Shown here: positions 1-4,589 of the stretch, piece after piece
Layout of the letters: every line of letters starts with the position of its first letter
How positions within the stretch are numbered: position 1 is the stretch's first letter
Assembly: GCA_026982025.1 (NCBI GenBank)
Contig: JALSHX010000054.1
Coordinates: 1-5,093, forward strand
Reading direction: 5' to 3'
Origin: Aquificaceae bacterium
GTDB taxonomy: Bacteria; Aquificota; Aquificia; Aquificales; Aquificaceae
DNA: 5,093 bases
Notes under the pieces: model-generated
Seen by the model: the letters and a program-made list of their open reading frames with translations, nothing else
Database searches by the model: none
Told to the model about the DNA's origin: nothing
Translations under genes and position numbers: made by a program

Positions 1-669
1 GGGCCTTGAAGCCTTCTGGGGCTCTTCGTTTCTCGTTGAAAGCGCCTTCATTACCGCAAAGCCTGCAACACCGAGGGGTGTTATGGATGCTTCCGTTCCT
101 CCAGCAACAGCCACATCAATGTCGCCCGTCTGAATGAGCCTCATGGCGTCACCGATGGAGTGGTTCCCGGTAGCGCAGGCGGATACCACGCAATAATTGG
201 GACCTTTGAATCCCCAGCGAATGGCCACATAACCCGCACCCATGTTTGAAATTCCATAGGGTATAAAGAACGGAGATACCCGCCTTGCACCCTTGGATGT
301 TATCACCGAGTGCTCCCTTTCTATATCCCTGAGACCGCCTATGCCCGTTCCTATTATTACCCCAACCCTGAAGGGATCAAAGTCGGATCGGAGTAAACCG
401 CTGTCTTCAAGCGCCTCCTGAGCCGCAGCTACCGCATACTGAACGAAGAGGGAAAGCCTTGAAGCCTCCTTTTTGTCCATGTAGTTTAAGGGATCAAAAT
501 CCTTGACCTCCCCTGCTATCTTAACCGTGAGACCGAACTCGTCGGGATCAAAACTCCTGATTAGGTCAATCCCGCTTACACCTTTAACCAGATTCCTCCA
601 GAATCTATCAACGCCCGTGCCCAAGGGAGTTACCGCCCCCAGTCCCGTGACAACTACCCTTCTTTTCAT
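1..669 (-). CDS. fabF: Beta-ketoacyl-ACP synthase II (FabF), N-terminal 223 residues, cut by window edge
   Basis: Condensing enzyme that elongates acyl-ACP with malonyl-ACP in cytoplasmic type II fatty-acid synthesis. The frame is open from base 669 to the window edge. It begins [17 protein letters not shown], the standard FabF N-terminus, and contains the nucleophile motif SACATG with the catalytic cysteine at about residue 165, followed by the conserved VAGGTEA near 188-194. The family is usually about 410 residues, so the two active-site histidines lie outside the window. The ATG shares one base with the acpP stop (TAATG), and a partial Shine-Dalgarno AGGTG lies inside the acpP 3' end, so translation is probably coupled. 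It is the third visible gene of the fabG-acpP-fabF unit. FabB is possible from motifs alone, but adjacency to acpP and the N-terminus favour FabF. Confidence 0.95.
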   Translation of the reverse strand, partial: MKRRVVVTGLGAVTPLGTGVDRFWRNLVKGVSGIDLIRSFDPDEFGLTVKIAGEVKDFDPLNYMDKKEASRLSLFVQYAVAAAQEALEDSGLLRSDFDPFRVGVIIGTGIGGLRDIEREHSVITSKGARRVSPFFIPYGISNMGAGYVAIRWGFKGPNYCVVSACATGNHSIGDAMRLIQTGDIDVAVAGGTEASITPLGVAGFAVMKALSTRNEEPQKASRP

Positions 670-902
670 TAACCCACCTTTTCCTTGAGATAATTGATGA
701 CATCCCCTACCGTCTGGATCTTTTCAGCGTCCTCGTCGGGAATTTCAATGCCGAACTCCTCTTCAAAAGCCATAATTAGTTCAACCACATCAAGAGAATC
801 CGCTCCGAGATCCTCAACGAACTTTGCCTCGGGAGTAATCTTCTCAAGCTCAACCCCCAATTGATCAGCTATGATCTCCTTGATCTTCTCGTCAACAGCC
901 AT
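669..902 (-). CDS. acpP: Acyl carrier protein, 77 residues
   Basis: Small acidic carrier that holds growing acyl chains on a phosphopantetheine arm. The attachment motif [10 protein letters not shown] is intact, with the modified serine at residue 36, the position used in most bacterial ACPs. The length of 77 residues is typical. The start is taken as ATG at 902 (MAVDEKI). A longer reading from GTG at 911 would add three residues, but that GTG lies inside the strong Shine-Dalgarno GGAGGTGG, which sits seven bases before the ATG, so it is very unlikely to be used. It follows fabG after a 27-base gap with no terminator and overlaps fabF by one base. Its modifying enzyme AcpS is encoded on the opposite strand at 3691-4050. 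Confidence 0.97.
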   Translation of the reverse strand: MAVDEKIKEIIADQLGVELEKITPEAKFVEDLGADSLDVVELIMAFEEEFGIEIPDEDAEKIQTVGDVINYLKEKVG

Positions 903-909
903 TTTTTCC

Positions 910-915
910 ACCTCC
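910..915 (-). promoter_or_regulatory. Strong ribosome binding site of acpP
   Basis: Minus-strand GGAGGT, seven bases before ATG 902. It is one of the two strongest Shine-Dalgarno matches before a gene start in the window, with flgI, and fits the high ACP demand of cells. It decides the acpP start, because the upstream in-frame GTG is embedded in the site. Confidence 0.85.
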
Positions 916-929
916 GTTTGAGATTTTAT

Positions 930-1673
930 TTAAAAGAGACCTCCATTAACATGAATTACCTCACCGGTAATGTACGCTGACAGGTCCGATGCAAGGAAGA
1001 GAACCACATTCGCAACCTCTTGAGGAGTACCGAATCTTCCCATAGGAATCTGGCTCAAGAACCCTTCCTTTACCTTTTCGGGCAGGTCCGTGGTCATATC
1101 CGTTTCTATGTAGCCCGGTGCTACCGCATTCACAGTTATATTCCTCGTGGCAAGTTCCCTTGCAAGGGTCTTGGTAAATCCAATAAGACCCGCCTTGGTA
1201 GTGGTATAGTTAGCCTGTCCCGTGTTTCCGATAAACCCAACCACAGAGGACAGACTTATAACCCTTCCCCACCTTTTCTTGATCATTCCCTTAACAGCAT
1301 TCTGAGTTACTAAAAATGTCCCTGTCAGGTTGACCCTGAGGACCTCCTCCCAATCCTCGTACTTCATTCTCAAAAACAAGCCGTCCCTGTTAATTCCCGC
1401 ATTATTTACGAGGATGTCAACACCGCCGACTTCCCGGTTAATCGCTTCAAATGCATCCTCCACCGATTCCCTTATCCCTATGTCAAGACCTATTCCCAGT
1501 GCACCGACTCCCGTCATTGACGCAATTTCTTTTGCCACTTCCTTTGCCCTGTCTTCGCTCCTTCCCGTTATAATCACCCTTGCACCCGCTTCCGCAAGCC
1601 TGATAGCCGTTGCCCTTCCTATTCCGCGGGTTGAACCCGTCACTAAGGCTATTTTTCCGGAAAGGTTGATCAT
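930..1673 (-). CDS. fabG: 3-oxoacyl-ACP reductase (FabG), 247 residues
   Basis: NADPH-dependent short-chain dehydrogenase that reduces 3-oxoacyl-ACP to 3-hydroxyacyl-ACP. Visible motifs are the nucleotide-binding TGSTRGIG (12-19), NNAG (90-93) and the catalytic set Asn115, Ser143, Tyr156 and Lys160. The Y-x3-K motif reads YTTTK, where YAASK or YAATK is commoner; the catalytic residues are intact. The C-terminus TGEVIHVNGGLF is typical of FabG rather than a general short-chain dehydrogenase, and the length matches the family. The ATG at 1673 is the first possible start, because an in-frame TGA lies nine bases upstream. No Shine-Dalgarno precedes it, which fits the very short leader predicted from its promoter. 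It is the first gene of the fab unit; fabD and fabH, often upstream in other bacteria, are absent here. Confidence 0.96.
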   Translation of the reverse strand: MINLSGKIALVTGSTRGIGRATAIRLAEAGARVIITGRSEDRAKEVAKEIASMTGVGALGIGLDIGIRESVEDAFEAINREVGGVDILVNNAGINRDGLFLRMKYEDWEEVLRVNLTGTFLVTQNAVKGMIKKRWGRVISLSSVVGFIGNTGQANYTTTKAGLIGFTKTLARELATRNITVNAVAPGYIETDMTTDLPEKVKEGFLSQIPMGRFGTPQEVANVVLFLASDLSAYITGEVIHVNGGLF

Positions 1674-1694
1674 GGCTTTTGCTCAAATTATAGC
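1666..1694 (+). promoter_or_regulatory. Weak candidate sigma-70-type promoter for the flgH operon
   Basis: TTGATC (1666-1671) and TATAGC (1689-1694) are 17 bases apart, each matching four of six consensus positions. It would start transcription near 1701 and give a leader of about 23 bases. It is weaker than the sigma-28 match and overlaps the fabG start codon. It is listed because it could supply basal expression of acpS. Confidence 0.25.
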
Positions 1695-1710
1695 ACAACT
1701 GTGCCGATAT
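1684..1710 (+). promoter_or_regulatory. Candidate sigma-28 (FliA) promoter for the flgH operon
   Basis: CAAA at 1684-1687 is followed by exactly 15 bases and then GCCGATAT at 1703-1710. The established FliA consensus is TAAA, 15 bases, GCCGATAA, so the match is three of four plus seven of eight at the correct spacing, directly upstream of a flagellar gene. The start would fall near 1717, about seven bases before the flgH ATG. The site overlaps the fabG -10 element on the other strand by one base (1687), and the two promoters share most of the same DNA. Confidence 0.65.
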
Positions 1711-1715
1711 TTCTA
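1687..1715 (-). promoter_or_regulatory. Extended -10 housekeeping promoter for fabG-acpP-fabF
   Basis: On the minus strand TAGAAA (1715-1710, four of six matches to TTGACA) is separated by 17 bases from a perfect TATAAT (1692-1687). TG at 1695-1694 gives the extended -10 form TGC-TATAAT. Transcription would start near 1680, giving a leader of about seven bases before the fabG ATG. The consensus match is seen directly; use of the site is inferred. Confidence 0.75.
1693..1704 (+). repeat. Inverted repeat in the divergent promoter region, possible operator
   Basis: GCACA (1693-1697) and TGTGC (1700-1704) form a perfect 5-bp inverted repeat around the two-base centre AC. It covers the spacer and TG element of the fabG promoter and the spacer and first bases of the sigma-28 -10 element. 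A regulator bound here could affect both directions. No known operator was recognised, and a repeat this short can arise by chance. Confidence 0.3.
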
Positions 1716-1723
1716 TACAGACC

Positions 1724-2398
1724 ATGAGGAGGGGTCCTTTAACGCTTTTTGCGATATTTTTAACGGTTTTTATTGTCTCTTGCGGTAAAAAACCCATGGA
1801 CGCAAAAACCTTTGAAAAGGAATCACCCTATCCCGGAAAGGAAAAGATTGAACCTTACGCCAAAGGAAGCCTCCTCACCGTCAGAATGTGGGCTGACCTT
1901 TACGGGGAGAACAGAGCATCAAAGCCCGGAGACCTCATATTCATAAAAGTGGTTGAAAGCCTGAGCGCCATTGAGTCAATATCAAACGAGATTGACAGAA
2001 GTACCCAGTTTTCAAACTCAATCTCAGCCTTCTTCGGGGTTCCCCAGAGCACCCTCGCAAACCTCGGATCGGGAGCGGAAGGTGAGTTCTCCACATCCGC
2101 AGAAAGCGGACTTCAGCATAGGGGAGTCCTTACCACAAGACTTGCGGGAAGGGTTCTCAAGGTTTATCCCAACGGCTCAATGCTCATCAAAGCCTCAAAA
2201 AACATATTCGTCAACGGACTTGAGAGGAAGTTCGTGCTCATGGGTGTTATCCGACCCGAAGACATTGACAGCAGCAATACGGTTCCCAGCGACAGAATAG
2301 CTAACATGGAAATTTTCCTTGACGGTAAGGGATTCTTAGCTGACGGAGGAAGGCCCGGATGGCTTGCAAGGATTTTTGCAAAAATCTTTCCCTTTTAG
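1724..2398 (+). CDS. flgH: Flagellar L-ring lipoprotein FlgH, 224 residues
   Basis: Forms the L ring around the flagellar rod in the outer membrane. The N-terminus MRRGPLTLFAIFLTVFIVSC is a lipoprotein signal: two arginines, a hydrophobic core and a lipobox-like IVSC with the lipidated cysteine at residue 20 and Gly next, compatible with outer-membrane sorting. Family features follow in order: KGSL near 48-51, W56 with ADLYGENRA and KPGDLIFI (56-74), LAGRVLKVYPNGSMLI (140-155), GVIRPEDID and NTVPSDRIA (174-193), and the C-terminal GWLARIF. The length is normal. ATG 1724 is the only reasonable start, because an in-frame TAG lies at 1691 and no ATG, GTG or TTG intervenes. There is no Shine-Dalgarno upstream; the AGGAGGGG run lies in codons 2-4. 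Its 3' end overlaps flgI by 40 bp. Confidence 0.95.
   Translation: MRRGPLTLFAIFLTVFIVSCGKKPMDAKTFEKESPYPGKEKIEPYAKGSLLTVRMWADLYGENRASKPGDLIFIKVVESLSAIESISNEIDRSTQFSNSISAFFGVPQSTLANLGSGAEGEFSTSAESGLQHRGVLTTRLAGRVLKVYPNGSMLIKASKNIFVNGLERKFVLMGVIRPEDIDSSNTVPSDRIANMEIFLDGKGFLADGGRPGWLARIFAKIFPF
2345..2349 (+). promoter_or_regulatory. Ribosome binding site of flgI inside flgH
   Basis: GGAGG lies nine bases before ATG 2359, within the flgH coding sequence. It supports the 40-bp overlap as the true gene arrangement, and no other start codon with a comparable site is seen near the FlgI signal peptide. Confidence 0.8.
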
Positions 2399-3450
2399 TT
2401 CTTCTTCTTAGTTTAACCACCGCCTTCGGCGGTAGGATTAAGGACATTGCTTCAATTGAAGGAAACAGGGTAAACTACCTGATCGGTTACAGCCTCGTTG
2501 TTGGACTGAAAGGAACGGGAGACGGCAAAGCTACCTACTTCACTGTCAAGAGCCTTGCCAACATGCTTCAGAAGATGGGAATAGTGGTGGATCCCAACAG
2601 AATAACGGTCAGAAACGTTGCCGCGGTCATGGTAACAGCGAAGGTTCCTCCTTTCGCAAAGTCGGGAATGAGGTTTGATGTTGAGGTTTCCTCCATAGGT
2701 GATGCAAGGAGCATTGAAGGAGGAACGCTATTGATGACTCCCCTCAGGGGACCGGACGGTCAGGTTTACGCCCTCGCTCAGGGGCAGGTGATCGTGAGCG
2801 GATACGAGGCAAGGGGAAGGGGCTCAAGGAGAGTGAAGAATGTGCCTACCGTCGGCAGGATACCCAACGGTGCTGTCCTTGAAAGGGATATGCCCGTTGA
2901 GGTCTCAAGGGAAAAATTCAGAATTATTCTTGACTATCCCGACTTTACCACAGCAAAGGCGGTGCAGGACGCAATTAACAGGCGCTTCGGGGAAAACACC
3001 GCAAGAGCCCTTGACAGCGCAACCGTTGAGGTCTCCGTTCCCGAGAACACGGCTCCCGTTGATTTTATTTCAATCGTTGAAAATCTTGAGATCACCGGCT
3101 CCAAACCGGCGAAGGTTGTTGTGGACGGAAGGTCGGGGACGGTTCTGCTCGGCGGAAATGTCAGGATAGATCCGGTAGCGGTTGCGGTTGGCTCCCTCGT
3201 CGTTAAGATAACGGAAAGAACAGAAGTTTCACAGCCTCCGCCCCTATCACCCGGTGAAACCAGAGAAGTTCCGAGGACAACTGTAGAGATAGAGGAGAAG
3301 AAAAGGAGGGTGGTGCCCCTCAAGGGAGCCACCGTAAGCGAGCTCGTCTCCTCCCTTAACATGATCGGTGCAACACCCAGAGAGATCATCTCCGTTCTTC
3401 AGGCTATAAAGGAAGCGGGAGCCCTCAGGGCTAAACTAGAGGTGCTGTGA
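2359..3450 (+). CDS. flgI: Flagellar P-ring protein FlgI, 363 residues
   Basis: Periplasmic protein that assembles the P ring around the rod at the peptidoglycan layer. Residues 1-24 form a Sec signal peptide: Lys4 and Lys8, a hydrophobic core LSLLVLLLSL, and a likely cleavage after Ala-Phe-Gly at 24. The mature chain begins GRIKDIASIEG, then shows the family hallmark LIGYSLVVGLKGTGD (41-55), TVKSLANMLQKMGI (62-75), NVAAVMVTAKVPPFAKSG (86-103), DVEVSSIGDARSIEGGTLL (107-125) and PLRGPDGQVYALAQG (128-142). The length is normal for FlgI (about 360). The two cysteines in the signal peptide are not in a lipobox. It starts inside flgH with a good ribosome binding site, and its TGA overlaps the GTG start of the next gene. 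Confidence 0.96.
   Translation: MACKDFCKNLSLLVLLLSLTTAFGGRIKDIASIEGNRVNYLIGYSLVVGLKGTGDGKATYFTVKSLANMLQKMGIVVDPNRITVRNVAAVMVTAKVPPFAKSGMRFDVEVSSIGDARSIEGGTLLMTPLRGPDGQVYALAQGQVIVSGYEARGRGSRRVKNVPTVGRIPNGAVLERDMPVEVSREKFRIILDYPDFTTAKAVQDAINRRFGENTARALDSATVEVSVPENTAPVDFISIVENLEITGSKPAKVVVDGRSGTVLLGGNVRIDPVAVAVGSLVVKITERTEVSQPPPLSPGETREVPRTTVEIEEKKRRVVPLKGATVSELVSSLNMIGATPREIISVLQAIKEAGALRAKLEVL
2368..2389 (+). repeat. 22-bp near-perfect palindrome in the flgH/flgI overlap
   Basis: GATTTTTGCAAAAATC at 2371-2386 is a perfect 16-bp palindrome. The flanking AAG and TTT extend it to 22 bp with a single G-T pair. It begins seven bases after the flgI start codon and lies wholly inside the 40-bp stretch read in two frames. 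In RNA it could fold into a hairpin of eight or nine pairs around UUGCAA. Confidence 0.6.
2419..2433 (+). repeat. GC-rich hairpin in the flgI signal-peptide region
   Basis: ACCGCC-TTC-GGCGGT is a perfect 6-bp stem with a three-base loop, 20 bases after the flgH stop codon. No T-run follows, so it is not an intrinsic terminator. It encodes the end of the signal peptide (Thr-Ala-Phe-Gly-Gly). Confidence 0.5.
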
Positions 3451-3752
3451 AGGTCTATTTTCCTGTTCCTTCACTAACTTACCGCGAAGCGGTGGGTAAA
3501 GACATCAAAAAAGCTGCAGTTGAGTTTGAGGCAATCATGATATCCATGATTCTCAAGGAAGCCTTCAGACCCATGACGCGGGGTAAGGGATTTGCCATGA
3601 AAATGCATTACGATACCTTCGTTGAGGGTATAGGAAGACACCTTGCGCAGGCCGGAGGAATCGGGCTTGCTAAGTTCATAATAGATAAGTATGCTGGGGG
3701 TGGACATAATACGGAACGACAGGATAGAGGGAGCAATAAAGAGATTCGGTGA
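3447..3752 (+). CDS. flgJ: FlgJ-type rod-binding protein, single domain, 101 residues
   Basis: Matches the N-terminal rod-binding domain of FlgJ, a periplasmic scaffold or cap for flagellar rod assembly. The diagnostic segments are KKAAVEFEAIMISMILKEAF (21-40, the family's A-x-x-FE-x2-hh-x2-M/L pattern) and YDTFVEGIGRHLAQAGGIGL (55-74), ending FIIDKY. There is no C-terminal muramidase domain, as in many non-enteric species, so peptidoglycan cutting must be done elsewhere. The start is GTG 3447, overlapping the flgI TGA (GTGA); AGAGGTG lies just upstream with tight spacing, so coupled translation is likely. No signal peptide is seen. The last 20 residues (about 82-101, AGGGHNTERQDRG and after) lie in the overlap with acpS and look unlike the conserved domain. 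Confidence 0.85.
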   Translation: MKVYFPVPSLTYREAVGKDIKKAAVEFEAIMISMILKEAFRPMTRGKGFAMKMHYDTFVEGIGRHLAQAGGIGLAKFIIDKYAGGGHNTERQDRGSNKEIR

Positions 3753-4050
3753 GAGGTTTACAAGAAGAATATACACCCAAGCGGAGCTTGAGTACTGCAA
3801 TTCCCAGAAGGCAAGGATCCAGTGCCTTTCCGCCCGCTGGGCATGTAAGGAGGCTGTATTAAAGGCATTTTACATCCAGTTCGGCTACCTCCTAAAGTTC
3901 AGGGACATAGAAGTCACAGGTAACAGGGGAAAGCCCGCAAAGGTGAACATAAAGGATAAAAAAGCCCTTGAAATTCTCGGAGACAGGGAGATCATCATTT
4001 CCATATCCCATGAAAAGGATCACTCTGTTGCGGTGGCGATAATAAGATGA
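3691..4050 (+). CDS. acpS: Holo-ACP synthase AcpS, 119 residues
   Basis: Transfers 4'-phosphopantetheine from coenzyme A to the ACP serine (Ser36 of the acpP product here). The N-terminus MLGVDIIRNDRI has the metal-binding aspartate (Asp5). The second signature, SARWACKEAVLKAF (47-60), carries the catalytic Lys53-Glu54 pair, and the C-terminal ISISHEKDHSVAVAII is also typical. The length is normal for AcpS. ATG 3691 is the first possible start, because an in-frame TAG lies at 3682, so the gene overlaps flgJ by 62 bp in the +1 frame. No convincing Shine-Dalgarno precedes it. A lone CATAAT at 3677-3682 resembles a -10 box but lacks a -35. Its stop overlaps the next start (ATGA). Confidence 0.95.
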   Translation: MLGVDIIRNDRIEGAIKRFGERFTRRIYTQAELEYCNSQKARIQCLSARWACKEAVLKAFYIQFGYLLKFRDIEVTGNRGKPAKVNIKDKKALEILGDREIIISISHEKDHSVAVAIIR

Positions 4051-4589
4051 GCTTAAGAAAGGAGATTGAGGACTTCGTTATCAGGATTAGGGGAGGCTCA
4101 TTCTTCCTCTCACCGAGGGAAAGAATGTTCCTTGACTTACTTAATGAGATGGGAGTGCCTCCTTCGGTGGTTAAAGAAGGTTTGGAGATTTGTATCTCCG
4201 CAGTTAACCCCTCAAAGAGACAAAAATTTCCGATCTTTCTCTGCCTCGGAAAGATCCTTGAGCTTTACGAAAACTATCAGAGAATAAAGCTTCAGAGGGA
4301 GCCCTTTGACTGGAAGGAGCGGTATCTAAAAAAGATCAATGCTGTAATGCACCTCCTTGATTCTGAACCTCCTTCACCCCGTTCTGAAGAAGATGCCCAA
4401 AAGGTGCTTAAGGAACTTGAGAAGAGGATCTTTAAAAAGCTCTGGGAGTCCCTTGAGCAGGAGGAGAAAAGGAAAATACTTGATTCGGTGAGGGAGTTTC
4501 GCAGGGAGGACGACATATACAGGGAACTGATAAAAAAGAGGGTTTTTGACCTCCACGGAATACCGAGATTATCACTTTATCTCGGCTGA
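4047..4589 (+). CDS. Unrecognised helical protein, 180 residues
   Basis: I do not recognise the family with confidence. The reading frame is well supported: it follows acpS through an ATGA overlap, has codon use like its neighbours and runs to a clean stop. No signal peptide or membrane segment is seen, so it is probably cytoplasmic. Residues 1-80 contain [20 protein letters not shown] and [20 protein letters not shown], a helix pattern loosely like small helical proteins that choose among start/stop or DNA-related roles, but this is impression only. Residues 105-115 ([11 protein letters not shown]) look like a flexible linker. Residues 115-165 are highly charged ([21 protein letters not shown]) and probably a long helix or coiled coil. 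Co-transcription with flgJ and acpS suggests a flagellar, lipid or housekeeping role; none can be chosen. Its end overlaps trpE convergently by 18 bp. Confidence 0.85.
   Translation: MSLRKEIEDFVIRIRGGSFFLSPRERMFLDLLNEMGVPPSVVKEGLEICISAVNPSKRQKFPIFLCLGKILELYENYQRIKLQREPFDWKERYLKKINAVMHLLDSEPPSPRSEEDAQKVLKELEKRIFKKLWESLEQEEKRKILDSVREFRREDDIYRELIKKRVFDLHGIPRLSLYLG
4563..4585 (+). repeat. Inverted repeat centred on the convergent gene overlap
   Basis: CCGAGAT (4563-4569) and ATCTCGG (4579-4585) form a perfect 7-bp stem with a nine-base loop. The trpE stop codon lies in the loop, and the stop of the unknown gene lies two bases after the stem. The placement suits a bidirectional 3'-end element, but neither side has a T-run, so it is not a canonical intrinsic terminator. 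Confidence 0.5.

Noticed and set aside
1664..1687. Possible sigma-54 promoter before flgH
   Set aside because: GG pairs at 1664 and 1674 are not followed by GC at the required ten-base spacing.
1330..1788. 152-codon open frame on the plus strand opposite fabG
   Set aside because: Antisense shadow of a clear fabG. The translation is rich in Ser, Pro and Ile with no domain pattern, and it covers the divergent promoters.
1483..1797. 104-codon minus-strand frame overlapping the fabG start
   Set aside because: Wrong-frame reading of fabG that crosses the promoter region. The Gly/Lys/Arg-rich translation has no family resemblance.
2934..3389. 151-codon open frame on the minus strand opposite flgI
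   Set aside because: Antisense shadow of the conserved FlgI sequence. Low-complexity Ser/Thr content, and no promoter or ribosome binding site seen.
3533..3551. Inverted repeat AATCATG-5-CATGATT inside flgJ
   Set aside because: It encodes the conserved Ile-Met-Ile-Ser-Met-Ile part of the rod-binding domain; repeated ATG/ATT codons explain it.
3677..3682. CATAAT as an independent acpS promoter
   Set aside because: Five of six -10 matches, but nothing like a -35 at 16-18 bases and no extended TG, so not called as a feature.
3474..3800. 108-codon minus-strand frame opposite flgJ and acpS
   Set aside because: Shadow of two well-supported genes; no motif and no start signal.
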